Source: Pseudomonadota bacterium
GTDB lineage: Bacteria; Pseudomonadota; Alphaproteobacteria; Caulobacterales; Caulobacteraceae
Length of the DNA stretch: 64,000 nt
Reading direction: 5' to 3'
Assembly (NCBI GenBank): GCA_020161365.1
Contig: JAIUNU010000016.1
Span: 1 to 64,000, forward strand
This document shows, piece after piece, positions 24,535-34,600 of the stretch (its first letter is position 1; every line of letters begins with the position of its first letter). A program made the position numbers and the translations under genes. The notes under the pieces are model-generated. The model had not been told where the DNA came from and ran no database searches. It worked only from the letters and a program-made list of their open reading frames with translations.

Positions 24535-25566
24535 ATGGCCCGTGATCCGCGTCCCGCCCCCGCCGCGCCGGAAGACGGCCTGCTGGAATGGATGAAGGCG
24601 GCCCGGATCATCGCCAAGATCCCGTACCCGCCGGTCTCGGCCTGGGAATTTGGCCAGTTGAAGACCGAACGCGCCGTCCGCGACCGCCTCAAGGGCGCGA
24701 CAGTCTACATCATCGCCCAACGACCGATCCTGTGGTTCGACCAGGTCCGCGTCGAGGACGGGCAGATCCGCTTGGACATCAACGACGGGCAGGGCCCGCC
24801 CGTGAAGGCGATCGTCGACCCCTATGGCCTGGGCATCTTCGCGACCGACGAGCCGATGACCGTGGAGTGCGGATTTCACCATGACGCCACGGATCAGCCG
24901 CCGCCTTGGGACCGGGCGGCCAGCCTCAAGCTCTATGACCGCGACAAGACCCTGCGGGTCTGGTGGAGCCCCCAGAAGCTGCTCTTCGAAGCCTTCGCCC
25001 TCGATCGCCCGATCCTGCTCGCCGGCGATCCCGAGCGGTTCATGGACTTCGAGATCCACTATATCGGCAAGGCCTACGACCAGCGGCTTTGGAAGCGGCT
25101 GAAGGCCCATGAACGCTATCTCGACATCCTGACCTACGAAAAGGTCCGGGGCGTCGACCACGGCCAACCGTCCCTGGAGATCACGATCTTCGCCCTGGAA
25201 GTCGTCGAGCTGGAAGAGCTTCACGGCGTGCGCGACGGTCCGGAGGAGGGCCAGGCCGATCCGCCGGGGATGACGATCTTCCGCCATCCGGACGATCCGG
25301 CCGATCCGCGCTGGCGCGCTTTCCGCCGCCGCTGGGCGCAGGCTCACGAGGCGGCGGTCACGACGGAACTGGAAGCGGCGCTGATCGATCTCTTCAAGCC
25401 GGCGCACAACACGATCAAGGTGAAGGTCTATCCGAAGATCGCCGGCGGTCTCCACGCCTTGGGCTATAGCGACACCCTGCTGCGCCTGAAGAACTGCCCC
25501 TACATCTTCCGAACCGAGGCAGGCGGCACGCCCCTGGAAGGCGCCGATCCCGAAGACGGCTGGTAG
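24535..25566 (+). CDS. Hypothetical protein with GIY-YIG-like region
   Basis: A 343-aa protein. In the middle, FEIHYIGKAYDQRLWKRL and KAHER, followed by EITIFALEVVELEEL and ELEAALIDLFKPAHN, reproduces the order of a GIY-YIG nuclease: the YIG, the Arg, the conserved Glu (EAALI) and the Asn. The similarity is remote and the first tyrosine motif is degenerate. The N-terminal 150 residues are unassigned. ATG 24535 follows the tRNA-like gene by 35 bases; a longer frame would start inside that gene. A DNA-processing role is only a guess. Confidence 0.5.
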   Translation: MARDPRPAPAAPEDGLLEWMKAARIIAKIPYPPVSAWEFGQLKTERAVRDRLKGATVYIIAQRPILWFDQVRVEDGQIRLDINDGQGPPVKAIVDPYGLGIFATDEPMTVECGFHHDATDQPPPWDRAASLKLYDRDKTLRVWWSPQKLLFEAFALDRPILLAGDPERFMDFEIHYIGKAYDQRLWKRLKAHERYLDILTYEKVRGVDHGQPSLEITIFALEVVELEELHGVRDGPEEGQADPPGMTIFRHPDDPADPRWRAFRRRWAQAHEAAVTTELEAALIDLFKPAHNTIKVKVYPKIAGGLHALGYSDTLLRLKNCPYIFRTEAGGTPLEGADPEDGW

Positions 25567-25656
25567 CCGCGCCGGTAACCCAGCCCTGCGCCGACCGACT
25601 TGGCGCGGCGTGAAGTCTATGGCATCGCACGGCGCGAAACTCGCGGATCCCGCCCC

Positions 25657-25992
25657 ATGACGCCCGACACCTTCCGCACGCTCGCCCTCGGTCAACTCAA
25701 CGCGTGCCCGGCCTCGCGGCTGGGCGTGATCGAGTTCCTGATCGGCGACAAGGTGTTCGCCGCGCTCGGGGTGGATCCGGGCGTGGCGATAGTCCGGCTT
25801 TCTCCCGAAGATCAGGCCCGGGCCCGGGCGGCCGCGCCCGCCGTGTTCTCGCCCCAGCCGGGCGGGGCCGGCGCGCGCGGCGTCACCTGCGTGCGTCTGG
25901 CCCTGGCGCAAGACCATCAGGTCAAGCCGGTGCTCGCCCAAGCCGCGGCCCGCGCCCGCAACGCCCGCTCGGCGCTCACGCGCCTGGGCTGA
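25657..25992 (+). CDS. MmcQ/YjbR-like protein
   Basis: A 111-aa protein. FLIGDKVFAALGVDPGVAIVRLSPEDQARARA followed in reading order by VFSPQPG is the YjbR core in two parts. These small proteins resemble DNA-binding double-wing folds but have no proven role. The N-terminus is shorter than usual. It marks the last backbone gene before the lasso locus. Confidence 0.6.
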   Translation: MTPDTFRTLALGQLNACPASRLGVIEFLIGDKVFAALGVDPGVAIVRLSPEDQARARAAAPAVFSPQPGGAGARGVTCVRLALAQDHQVKPVLAQAAARARNARSALTRLG

Positions 25993-26316
25993 GCGCCGCC
26001 GGCGCGCCGCTCGGCTTGCAACCCCGATTCGGCCGTCTTAGACTCAAGCCGCGTCGCTGAAAGCGTGACGCCGAGGCGTGAGAACCTCGCTTGATAGAGC
26101 CGCTTCGCGACCGGACGTCACCCGGCGCGACCGGTGTGCCTGCGCCGCTGGCGTCGACGACGACGCGCGCCTTGCCACTCAAGCCATGGTCTCATGGACG
26201 ACCCGACCCTCGTCGGGCGGCGCCTCACCACGGAGGCGAACCATGGCCGGTGGCCACGATCTTGAGGGCGGGTCGGTGACGACGCCCGCCGCCGGGCGGC
26301 GAGGGGAGGGGCGGCG
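25993..26316. other. 324-bp region upstream of fecI
   Basis: No gene is supported. A promoter-like TTGCAA with TTAGAC 16 bases on is near 26018-26045. GC-rich hairpins follow and a GGGGAGGGG ribosome site precedes fecI. This is the left edge of the lasso locus. Confidence 0.4.
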
Positions 26317-26874
26317 ATGAGCGACCTACTAGCCGAGCCGCGTCCGGCTCCGACCGATACGGCCGTCTCCCCGCCGGCGCGCGGCGGCGACGTCGAGCGC
26401 CTGTTCCGCAGCCAGGCGCCCCGGCTCTTGCGGCTCCTGACCCGGCGCTACAGCCGCGAAGAAGCCGGCGACATCGTCCAGGAGGTCTTCCTGCGTCTGA
26501 CCGGTGCGGCCGACCGCCAGACCCTTACCAATCCCGAGTCCTACATGAAGGGCATCATCTGGAACCTGCTGCGCGACCGCTCGAAAAGCTTCGCCCGCCG
26601 GATCGAGCGGAGTCACGCCGAGCTGCAGCCCGACCGCCACGCGGCCGAGGAGGGCGATCCGCATCAACTCCTGGTGGCGCGCCAAACCCTGGCGCGCTAC
26701 GAAGCGGCGGTCAGCACGATGAAGCCCAAGACGCGGGAGGTCTTCCTGCGCCATCGACTGGACGGCGAGAGCTACGGCCAGATCGCCGAGGCGCTGGGCA
26801 TGAGCGTGAGCGGGATCGAAAAGCAGATGGCCAAGGCGGCGGCGCACCTCAAGCGCGCCTTGTCCAAGCGCTGA
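26317..26874 (+). CDS. fecI: FecI-like ECF sigma factor
   Basis: A 185-aa protein. Region 2 is RLLTRRYSREEAGDIVQEVF and region 4 is FLRHRLDGESYGQIAEALGMS. It is of FecI type and followed 16 bases later by its FecR regulator. In characterised systems the TonB receptor senses a ligand outside, signals through FecR, and releases FecI to transcribe the receptor operon. Here the ligand is probably a lasso peptide, because the operon ends with an isopeptidase. FecI-like genes are known near such clusters in Caulobacterales. Confidence 0.88.
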   Translation: MSDLLAEPRPAPTDTAVSPPARGGDVERLFRSQAPRLLRLLTRRYSREEAGDIVQEVFLRLTGAADRQTLTNPESYMKGIIWNLLRDRSKSFARRIERSHAELQPDRHAAEEGDPHQLLVARQTLARYEAAVSTMKPKTREVFLRHRLDGESYGQIAEALGMSVSGIEKQMAKAAAHLKRALSKR

Positions 26875-26890
26875 TCAGGGAAGGGGGCGT

Positions 26891-27844
26891 ATGAGCCAGC
26901 AGGACAAGGCGAGGGACCAGGAGGCCGCCCAATGGTTCGCGCGCATGCGCGGACCGGGGGCCCTGACCCATCGCGCCGCCTTCGACGCCTGGCGCGCCGA
27001 CGCGGCCAATCGCCGGGCCTATGAGGCGATCGAGCGCCAGTTCGACGAGGCCGGCGTCCTGGCCCAATCGCGCCGTCCCGACGTTAGGCGGCGCACGCGC
27101 CGGACGCGCGATCTCGCTCCGGTCTACAAGATCACCGGCGCCCTGGCGGCCTGCGTCATCGCCGCGGCGGTTCTGTCGCTGGTCGTGTGGCGCGGCGGCC
27201 AGGCCGAGATGCGCTACGCCACGGGGCTGGGCCAGATCCGCGCGGTCAAGCTGGCCGACGGCTCCTCCATGGTGCTGGACACCGACAGCGCCGCCACCGC
27301 CGTGACGCGCGGCGGCCGCCAGGTCGTGCGGCTGGACCACGGTCGGGCGCGGATCGTGGCGGCCGGAGCCTTGCGGATCGAGGCCGACGGCGCCCAGCTC
27401 GACGGCCAAGGCGCCACCCTCGACCTGGCCTTAGCACCGCAGGGCGGCCTCGCCGTCACCGTGCTGTCAGGCCAGCCCCGGCTTTCCGGCGCCGCGGCCC
27501 GCTTGCTGCCGGCCAGCGCGGCCCTGCCGACAGGACGCGAGGTGCTGTTCGGGCCCAAGCTCTCGTCGGTGAACATCCGGCCCGCCTCCAAGGTCGAGGC
27601 CCAGTGGCCCTCGGGCCTGCGCACCTTCGACCAGACGCCGCTGTCGGCGGTGGCCGCGATCGCCAACCGCTACAACAGCCGGAAGATCCGCTTGGCCGAC
27701 CCGGCCGTCGGCGCGCTGCGGGTCTCGGGGGCTTTCCGGGTCACCGGCGCGGACGAGCTGGCCAACGGCCTGGCGGCGGCCTTTGGCCTCACCGTCCTCA
27801 AGGCCCCGAACGGCGACCTGATCCTGAGCCGCGCGGCGGCCTGA
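26891..27844 (+). CDS. fecR: FecR-like anti-sigma/sensor protein
   Basis: A 317-aa protein. The N-terminal DUF4880 segment is AAQWFARMRGPGALTHRAAF and DAWRADAANRRAYE. One membrane helix, ALAACVIAAAVLSLVVW, lies at about residues 84-100. The periplasmic FecR domain follows. The last 70 residues (TFDQTPLSAVAAIANRYNSR) form an STN-like end that can contact the receptor's own STN domain. Second gene of the fecI operon. Confidence 0.87.
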   Translation: MSQQDKARDQEAAQWFARMRGPGALTHRAAFDAWRADAANRRAYEAIERQFDEAGVLAQSRRPDVRRRTRRTRDLAPVYKITGALAACVIAAAVLSLVVWRGGQAEMRYATGLGQIRAVKLADGSSMVLDTDSAATAVTRGGRQVVRLDHGRARIVAAGALRIEADGAQLDGQGATLDLALAPQGGLAVTVLSGQPRLSGAAARLLPASAALPTGREVLFGPKLSSVNIRPASKVEAQWPSGLRTFDQTPLSAVAAIANRYNSRKIRLADPAVGALRVSGAFRVTGADELANGLAAAFGLTVLKAPNGDLILSRAAA

Positions 27845-27948
27845 CGACGACGCCGTGACACTGGCGTGAACTTTTTTGGGAGGCGCCGCCCGCTCGCCTC
27901 GTCCCTAGCCCCCAGACACGACGCACCTCGCGTCCTTTGGGGGAAACC

Positions 27949-30894
27949 ATGTTCTCGATCACGACCCGCCGGGCCCTGCTCGCCAGCGCCGCGGTCCTCA
28001 GCCTGACCCTGGCGGGTCAGGCCTCAGCCCAGGCGCAAAAGCCCGCGGCCGCTCTGGCCTACGACCTCGAGCGTCAGGACCTCGGCAAGGCCCTGACGGC
28101 CGTGGCCCAGGCCAGCGGCCGGGAGGTCATCGTTCCCTCCGACCTGGTGGCGGGAAAAGGCGCGCCCGCCCTGAAGGGCCGCTTCACGCCAGACCAGGCC
28201 TTCGAGCGCCTGCTGGCCAACAGCGGGCTGGTCCTGGTCCCCGTCGGCGACAAGCTGGTCCTGCGCCGCGCGCTGAGCACAGCGCAGGGGGAGCCTCAAG
28301 CCGGCGACCCTGAGGTTCTGTCGGAACTCGTGGTCACCGGCACGCGGATCCGGGGCGCTGCGCCGGTCGGGTCGAACCTGATCGCGATCAGCCGTCGCGA
28401 CATCGAGGCCAGCGGCTACGCCACGACCCAGCAGGTCGTCCAAGCCATCCCGCAGAACTACGGCGGCGGTCCCAACGACAGCACGATGTATGGCACGGGC
28501 CGCAACGGCAGCAGCGCCAACCTCGCCGCCGGCTCGGCGATCAACCTCCGTGGGCTGGGCGCGAGCTCCACCCTAGTCCTGCTGAACGGGTCGCGGCCGC
28601 CGATGGGCGGCCGTACCGGCGTTTTTGCGGACATCTCGCTGGTGCCCTCGACCGCGATCGAGCGGATCGAGGTTCTCGCCGACGGCGCCTCGGCGCTCTA
28701 TGGCTCCGACGCGGTGGCCGGGGTTGTGAACGTGATCTTTCGGGACCGCTTCGAGGGCCTGAGCACGCAGCTGCGCTACGGGGGCGCAAAGGGCGGAGCT
28801 GAGGAAGCCCAGGCCGGTCTGCTGGCGGGCAAGTCCTGGAGCGGCGGTCATGTGGTCGTCGGCTACGAGGTTGCTAGGCGCGACGCCCTAGCCGCCGCCA
28901 AACGCTCCTATGTCACTTCGGACCTGCGTCCGTTCGGCGGGCCGGACTACCGGTCGATCTACGCCAGTCCCGGCACGATCGTCGCGGGCGGCCAGACCTT
29001 CGCCATTCCGGCTGGCCAGAACGGGGTAGGTCTGCGCCCTGACCAGCTCATCCGCGGGGTCACCAACAAGGAAGACGGGCTGCTCGACACCGACGTCCTG
29101 CCCCGACAAACCCGTCAGGCGCTCTATGTCAGCGCTGACCAGGACCTCGGCGCGAAGACCAATGGCTTCGTCCAGGCCTTGTTGGCCGATCGGCGCTTTT
29201 CGTTCCGCACGCCGACCGGATCCCAGAGCGCGGTGACCGTGCCGGTGACCAATCCGTTCTATCTCGATCCGATCGGGACCCATCAGCCGGTCAGGGTCCA
29301 GTACAGCTTCATCCGCGACCTTGGTCCCAACATCTATAACGGCCATGTGCGCGCCTACGATCTCACCGGCGGCCTGCGTCGCAGCTTAGGGACCTGGTCC
29401 GCGACCGCGCGCGTCGGCTACGGTCGCCAGGAAGAAGCCACGCTGATCAAGAACTACGTCAACACCTATCGCCTCGGTCTGGCCGTGGCGGACACCAATC
29501 CCGCAACCGCTTACAATGTCTTCGGGGACGCGCGCTCGACGCCGGCGGCGACCATCAATTCCATCCGCGGGTTCGCCTCTTCAGACAGCGTCTACGAGGC
29601 CTGGTCGGCTGACGTGAAGGCCGATGGGCCGCTCTTCGCCCTTCCGGCCGGCGAAGCTCGACTTGCCGTCGGAGCCGAGCACCGCGACGAGCGCTATCGG
29701 TACGACAGCCTCAACGACATCAGCGCCGCGACGCCCCGCGCCAGCAGTTTGCTGTTGCCGGGCCCGCGCCAGATCGACGCCGCCTTCGCCGAGCTTCTGG
29801 TTCCACTCGTCGATGAGACCATGGCTCTCCTTGGAGTGCGTCAGCTAAAGGTGTCGCTCGCCGGCCGCATCGAGCGCTACAGCGACTTCGGCACGACCAG
29901 CAATCCCAAGGTCGGCTTGGATTGGGAACCGGTGGAAGGGCTGGTGCTCAAGAGCGCCTACGGGACTTCGTTCCGCGCACCCAGCTTCAACGACATGCGC
30001 CAGGGGGTTGGCAGCACCCTCTACCAGCCCGCGCCCCTCACCGATCCCAACTCCCCAACCGGAAGCACGGTCGTCCTGGCCCTCATCGGCAATTCACCCG
30101 ACATCGGCCCCGAGCGGGCGAAAACCTGGACCTCTACCGCCGAGTGGAAGCCGGCCTTCGCGCCGGGGGTGAAGCTGACAACGAGCTATTTCCGGGTGAA
30201 GTATCGCGACCGGATCGCCAGCATCAACGGCGACATTTTCAACGCCCTGATCAACCGCGCGGCCTATTCTGCGCTGCTGACCGACGCGCCGGCCGCCAGT
30301 GTCGTGGCCGGCTACTACACCAGCCCCTACTTCTCCAATCCGTCCAACATCCCGGCCTCGAGTGTGAAGGTGATCGTCGATGCGCGGGTCCAGAACCTTG
30401 CCATCGTCAACCAGGACGGCCTGGACGCCGACATCGATTATCGTCGGGCGCTAGGCGGGGGTCAGATCAATCTTGGCCTTGCCGCTACCTACACCTTCAG
30501 GGTTGACCAGGCCGTGACAGAGAACTCGGCCAAGATCGACACGGTCGGGACGGTGGGTTCGCCGGTCAAAATGCGCTGGAGGGCGCGGGCGGGCTGGACG
30601 CAGGGCGGCTTCGACGCCGCCGCTTTCGTGAACTTCGTCGACGGCTATCGAAACCAGACTGTCACCCCGAACGAGCACGTCGACGCCTGGACCACGGTAG
30701 ACCTGAACCTGGGCTACCGTTTCACTGGCGGACGGATGGACGGCCTGCGGGCCAGCCTCGCGATCGCAAATTTATTCGATCGCGACCCGCCCTATGTGAA
30801 CCTGAGAACCTCCTCGTCAGGAATCGGCTTCGACAGCGACAACGCCAATCCGCTGGGACGAACGATCGCGATCCAACTGGTCAAGTCGTGGTGA
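27949..30894 (+). CDS. TonB-dependent receptor with signalling (STN) domain
   Basis: A 981-aa outer-membrane receptor. It has a signal peptide (LLASAAVLSLTLAGQASAQA), an STN domain at about residues 35-88 (LERQDLGKALTAVAQASG, RFTPDQAFERLLANSGL), LSELVVTGTRI before the plug, and a long barrel ending in VKSW. The STN domain marks it as a transducer that works with FecR and FecI. In lasso loci such receptors are thought to import the peptide. The ATG at 27949 has GGGGGAAA upstream. The isopeptidase gene overlaps its end. Confidence 0.9.
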   Translation: MFSITTRRALLASAAVLSLTLAGQASAQAQKPAAALAYDLERQDLGKALTAVAQASGREVIVPSDLVAGKGAPALKGRFTPDQAFERLLANSGLVLVPVGDKLVLRRALSTAQGEPQAGDPEVLSELVVTGTRIRGAAPVGSNLIAISRRDIEASGYATTQQVVQAIPQNYGGGPNDSTMYGTGRNGSSANLAAGSAINLRGLGASSTLVLLNGSRPPMGGRTGVFADISLVPSTAIERIEVLADGASALYGSDAVAGVVNVIFRDRFEGLSTQLRYGGAKGGAEEAQAGLLAGKSWSGGHVVVGYEVARRDALAAAKRSYVTSDLRPFGGPDYRSIYASPGTIVAGGQTFAIPAGQNGVGLRPDQLIRGVTNKEDGLLDTDVLPRQTRQALYVSADQDLGAKTNGFVQALLADRRFSFRTPTGSQSAVTVPVTNPFYLDPIGTHQPVRVQYSFIRDLGPNIYNGHVRAYDLTGGLRRSLGTWSATARVGYGRQEEATLIKNYVNTYRLGLAVADTNPATAYNVFGDARSTPAATINSIRGFASSDSVYEAWSADVKADGPLFALPAGEARLAVGAEHRDERYRYDSLNDISAATPRASSLLLPGPRQIDAAFAELLVPLVDETMALLGVRQLKVSLAGRIERYSDFGTTSNPKVGLDWEPVEGLVLKSAYGTSFRAPSFNDMRQGVGSTLYQPAPLTDPNSPTGSTVVLALIGNSPDIGPERAKTWTSTAEWKPAFAPGVKLTTSYFRVKYRDRIASINGDIFNALINRAAYSALLTDAPAASVVAGYYTSPYFSNPSNIPASSVKVIVDARVQNLAIVNQDGLDADIDYRRALGGGQINLGLAATYTFRVDQAVTENSAKIDTVGTVGSPVKMRWRARAGWTQGGFDAAAFVNFVDGYRNQTVTPNEHVDAWTTVDLNLGYRFTGGRMDGLRASLAIANLFDRDPPYVNLRTSSSGIGFDSDNANPLGRTIAIQLVKSW

Positions 30895-32876
30895 AAACCT
30901 GGGGTCTGGCGATCCTCGCCCTCCTGGGCGCGGCGCCCGCAGCCGCCCAGGTGTCACTGCGGGACCTGGTCGAGATCGTCGATGTCTCAAGTCTTTCGAT
31001 CTCTCCCGATGGTCGCCATGTGGCGTTTCGTCTGGACCAAGCCTCGTTGGCGCGAAACTCTAGAGAGCTGACCTGGTGGGTCGCCGATCTCGACGGAGCG
31101 CCAAACCTCCGACGGGTCGCCGACGGGGGGAGGGCGCTTTGGACCTACGCGGGCACCCTGCCGCAGGAGCCGGCCCAGTGGTCCTCCGACAGTCGGCGGA
31201 TCTACTTTCGCGCCCTCCTCGACAAACAGGTTCAGGTTTGGCGCGGGACGGTCGCCGGCGAGCACAGCGAGGCGGTGACGTCCGATCCGGCCGACGTCAT
31301 CTCGTTTAGCCTCGCGGCGGATGGAACCGCCCTGACCTACAATGTTGGCCCAACCCGGGCGGCGATCATCGACGCCGAGCAGCGTCAACAGGAAGCGGGC
31401 GTTCGCATCGACGCTTCCATCGACGTCGCGCAGAACCTCTTCGCTGCAGGAGAGATCAACGGCCGCATGGCCGCGCAGAGACTGACCGGAAAGTGGTTCC
31501 GTCGCACCGGTCTGTTGTCGGAGACGCCGGTTACGAAACGAACTGTGCGGCTGGACGGCGCTGCAGCCGGGACCTTGTCCTCCGGCCCAGATCAAGCGCC
31601 GGATCCGTCGAAGTCAGCATTTGGCGCGATAGATATCGCCGACGGCGTATTGCGCATTCGGCGACCGGACGGCCGCATCGTTGAGCTTTCCAACGGGCTT
31701 GAGAGGCGCGCTTCCTGGGCCGTCTGGCGTCCCGGCCATGATCAGATTCTGGTCGCGGCGGGTGACCTGGCGCGCCGCCAAGCGCTCTATTTGTGGTCGG
31801 TTCCGGACAACCGCCCTCGAAAGCTGCTCGCGGCCGACGGGCTCGCGGGCGGCGGCGACTTCTTCACGCCGTGCTCGCTCACCGACCGCGTAGCGGTCTG
31901 CGTGCTGGCCACACCGACTTCGCCGCCGCGCCTTGTTCGGCTCGACCTGGAGACAGCGGCGTTGGCCGAGCTCGCCGCGCCGAACCATGACCTTCATCTG
32001 ACGCCGGCCGGCGCGGTTAAGCCGCTGGAATGGACCGCCCCTGATGGGACGCGCTTCGGTGGCTTGCTCTATCTCCCGCCTGGAGGAAGCGGAAGGCGCT
32101 CGCCACTGTTCATCAACTACTATCTCTGCGACGGCTACCAGCGCGGCGGCTTGGGCGATGAGTATCCGCTGACTCTGCTCGCGCAGAACGGCATCGCCGC
32201 CCTTTGCGTTAACAAGGCCGCTCAGTCTGCGCAGCAGTACGGCGCGGTTGGGGACTATCGACGCGCCGCTGATGCGATCAACGCCATTGTCGCCCAACTG
32301 GGTCGCGACGGCCTGATCGATCCAAAGCGCGTGGGTATGGGCGGGTTCAGCTTCGGCAGCGAGGTGACGATGTGGATCACCATGCACAGTTCGATACTTG
32401 CCGCCGCCGCCATCGCTTCGACCCAGATCGAACCGGCCTACTACTGGCTGAATGGCGTTGCGGGACGCGACAACCACGCCGTCCTGAAACAAAGCTGGGG
32501 CTTGGGCGCGCCCGACGAGACGCCCGAGCGCTGGCGCGAACTATCACCGGCGCTGAACACGGAACGCATCCATACGCCCCTGTTGCTGCAGATGCCCGAG
32601 CAGGAGTACCGCCTGAGCTTCGAGCTCTTCGCCAGGCTGACCCATACGACGACGCCGGTCGACCTCTACGTCTTTCCAGGCGAGCCGCATATCAAGACCC
32701 AGCCGCGTCATCGCCTCGCCGTCTATCAGCGCAATCTTGACTGGTTTGGGTTCTGGCTGGCGGGCAAGGTCGACCCCGATCCCGCCAAGGCCGAACAATA
32801 CGCGCGCTGGAAAGCAATGGCGGATCGCCAGGCGTTGGCTCAAGACGCGTCAGCACCCGCGTCGAGCCAACCTTGA
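30888..32876 (+). CDS. Lasso peptide isopeptidase (S9 family)
   Basis: About 662 aa with a signal peptide (GLAILALLGAAPAAAQ). The N-terminal two thirds form a beta-propeller-like region; the C-terminal hydrolase has GGFSFGSEVTM with the nucleophile Ser near residue 487 and PGEPHIKTQPRH with the His near 600. The acidic triad partner may lie in QMPEQEYRL. AtxE-type enzymes open the macrolactam ring of lasso peptides after uptake. It begins at a GTG (30888 or 30891) overlapping the receptor stop, so it is coupled to it. Its 3' end overlaps lasC by 37 bp, tail to tail. Confidence 0.85.
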   Translation: MVKTWGLAILALLGAAPAAAQVSLRDLVEIVDVSSLSISPDGRHVAFRLDQASLARNSRELTWWVADLDGAPNLRRVADGGRALWTYAGTLPQEPAQWSSDSRRIYFRALLDKQVQVWRGTVAGEHSEAVTSDPADVISFSLAADGTALTYNVGPTRAAIIDAEQRQQEAGVRIDASIDVAQNLFAAGEINGRMAAQRLTGKWFRRTGLLSETPVTKRTVRLDGAAAGTLSSGPDQAPDPSKSAFGAIDIADGVLRIRRPDGRIVELSNGLERRASWAVWRPGHDQILVAAGDLARRQALYLWSVPDNRPRKLLAADGLAGGGDFFTPCSLTDRVAVCVLATPTSPPRLVRLDLETAALAELAAPNHDLHLTPAGAVKPLEWTAPDGTRFGGLLYLPPGGSGRRSPLFINYYLCDGYQRGGLGDEYPLTLLAQNGIAALCVNKAAQSAQQYGAVGDYRRAADAINAIVAQLGRDGLIDPKRVGMGGFSFGSEVTMWITMHSSILAAAAIASTQIEPAYYWLNGVAGRDNHAVLKQSWGLGAPDETPERWRELSPALNTERIHTPLLLQMPEQEYRLSFELFARLTHTTTPVDLYVFPGEPHIKTQPRHRLAVYQRNLDWFGFWLAGKVDPDPAKAEQYARWKAMADRQALAQDASAPASSQP

Positions 32877-34600
32877 GCCCAGAGTTCGACATCGACGAGT
32901 CGGATCACGCTCATGAAGGCGGCGTCGTCGAGGTCGACCGGCGCGCCCAATGTGCGACGGACCGCCGCCATGTCGATCACGCCCTGGCGCGCCAGCACGC
33001 CGGCGGCCAGCAGATCGTCGATGACCGCGCGATTGGCGTTGTAGGCCTCGACAATGAAGCGGTTGATCCGTCCTTTGGACCGACGATTGAAAACGTCCGT
33101 CGGAAGCAGGTCCACGTAGGCCTGACGAGCGACGGCTCGATCCCGGCCTTCCGCGACCCAAAGCCAGGTCGGGATCCGAAAGACCGCCTCCAACACCGGC
33201 TGGGCCGCGTGGGGCGCGATCACCGGCGCGACAATGTTTCGATCGTGGCCGTCGACATGTCCGTGAAGGCCGGCAATCGCCTCCACATGCCGCCTTCGTC
33301 CGGGAGGAGCGCGCCCCAGACCTTCCAACCAAGGCCGCGGGTCCGGCCCGTTCGGTCGAAAATTGGGGGTTAGATGCTCCAGGCTGGCGCGGATCGGGCT
33401 GGGCGCGCGGCGTAGGAAGGCTATGCGAAGGGCAAGGCGGGCGACTTTCCATCCTGTGCTGCCCGTCAGGGCCGCGATGTCCAGAACGGTGGCCACGAAG
33501 CCGGGTCCAAGACCTTGAGCCAACAGGCGGTCAGCGGCCGGAGCGGTCGACGTCATGTAGCAGAATACACTGTCCCCGCCGGTGCCGTTGAAGAAGGCCG
33601 TGGCCGATAACTCTTCGCCTTCCCGGGCGAACGCGGCGTCGACGGATTGCAGGACAGTCGTTCTACCAGGCCGCGCCATCCCTGGCGCCGGACGACGTCT
33701 AAAGTCGATCTCCAAGGGATCCAGCGCACGCTCCCGAAGCGGCAACCCCGCCGCTTCGGCGACCTGCCGCGCGTAGCGTCGTTCATCGCCTTCAGGTGCG
33801 GACGTCGTGCAGTTAACGGCTGTCGTGGCCGCGCGGCCGCGAAGCGCCATGGCGACGATCGAGGAATCCAGCCCGCCAGAGAGCTCCACAACGATGGCCG
33901 TGTTGGCGTCGGCCAAGCGCTCGACACTGGTTTCGATGGCCTCGAACAGCATTTGCCGCGCGGCGACGGGATCATGGATCTGCTGGGGAGGAGCCACGAA
34001 ATCAGCCGGGCGCCAAAAGCTGCGGGAGCTTACTTCTCGGCCAGCCAACCGGCGCACCTGTCCGGGCAGGACCTCCACGACTCCTTCAATACCGGTGCGC
34101 GCGACGCGAATCCCGTTGTAGGCGATATGGTGGCCGACATAGGCCCAGTCGATCCTCGGCTCCAGGAGGCCTAAAGCCACCAACTGCCCCAAGTCGGAGA
34201 AAACCATATTCAGGTCTTGGCGACGGATGTGGAAGCAGGGCAAGCCGCCCGACGGGTCTCGGCAGACCTCTAGTGCTCCGCTCTGTGGATCACAAAGGAA
34301 GGCGACATACCGCCCCCAAAACTCGCGGGCCAGGCGCTCTGGCGTCACGTTAGACCTGTTCGCTAGGTCTTCGATTTCAGGTCGATCGCCCGAAATGCCG
34401 GAAGCCTTGCGAAATAGGTCCCCAACGATCAGCCCGCGTCCCTCGCCCAGAGGGACCGTCGGCTGAACCTCGTCGGCGAAGATCGCCCAACCCTTCGACG
34501 ACCCACGTAGGATCTGCGACGCGCCGAGGCGGCCGGTTGCCAGGGCGGCCGCGACGACCGTCGGCGGCTCGCCGATCCATAGAAAGGCCGCATACGCCAT
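32840..34600 (-). CDS. lasC: Lasso peptide cyclase (asparagine synthetase B-like)
   Basis: A 586-aa protein. The ATP pyrophosphatase motif SGGLDSS is at about 241-247. The N-terminal glutaminase-like part starts MAYAAF and lacks the catalytic Cys2 of glutamine-using synthetases, as is usual for lasso cyclases. It activates the Asp/Glu side chain of the core peptide and joins it to the N-terminal Gly. It starts where lasB ends (one shared base), so the two are coupled. Confidence 0.9.
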   Translation of the reverse strand: MAYAAFLWIGEPPTVVAAALATGRLGASQILRGSSKGWAIFADEVQPTVPLGEGRGLIVGDLFRKASGISGDRPEIEDLANRSNVTPERLAREFWGRYVAFLCDPQSGALEVCRDPSGGLPCFHIRRQDLNMVFSDLGQLVALGLLEPRIDWAYVGHHIAYNGIRVARTGIEGVVEVLPGQVRRLAGREVSSRSFWRPADFVAPPQQIHDPVAARQMLFEAIETSVERLADANTAIVVELSGGLDSSIVAMALRGRAATTAVNCTTSAPEGDERRYARQVAEAAGLPLRERALDPLEIDFRRRPAPGMARPGRTTVLQSVDAAFAREGEELSATAFFNGTGGDSVFCYMTSTAPAADRLLAQGLGPGFVATVLDIAALTGSTGWKVARLALRIAFLRRAPSPIRASLEHLTPNFRPNGPDPRPWLEGLGRAPPGRRRHVEAIAGLHGHVDGHDRNIVAPVIAPHAAQPVLEAVFRIPTWLWVAEGRDRAVARQAYVDLLPTDVFNRRSKGRINRFIVEAYNANRAVIDDLLAAGVLARQGVIDMAAVRRTLGAPVDLDDAAFMSVIRLVDVELWAQGWLDAGADAS

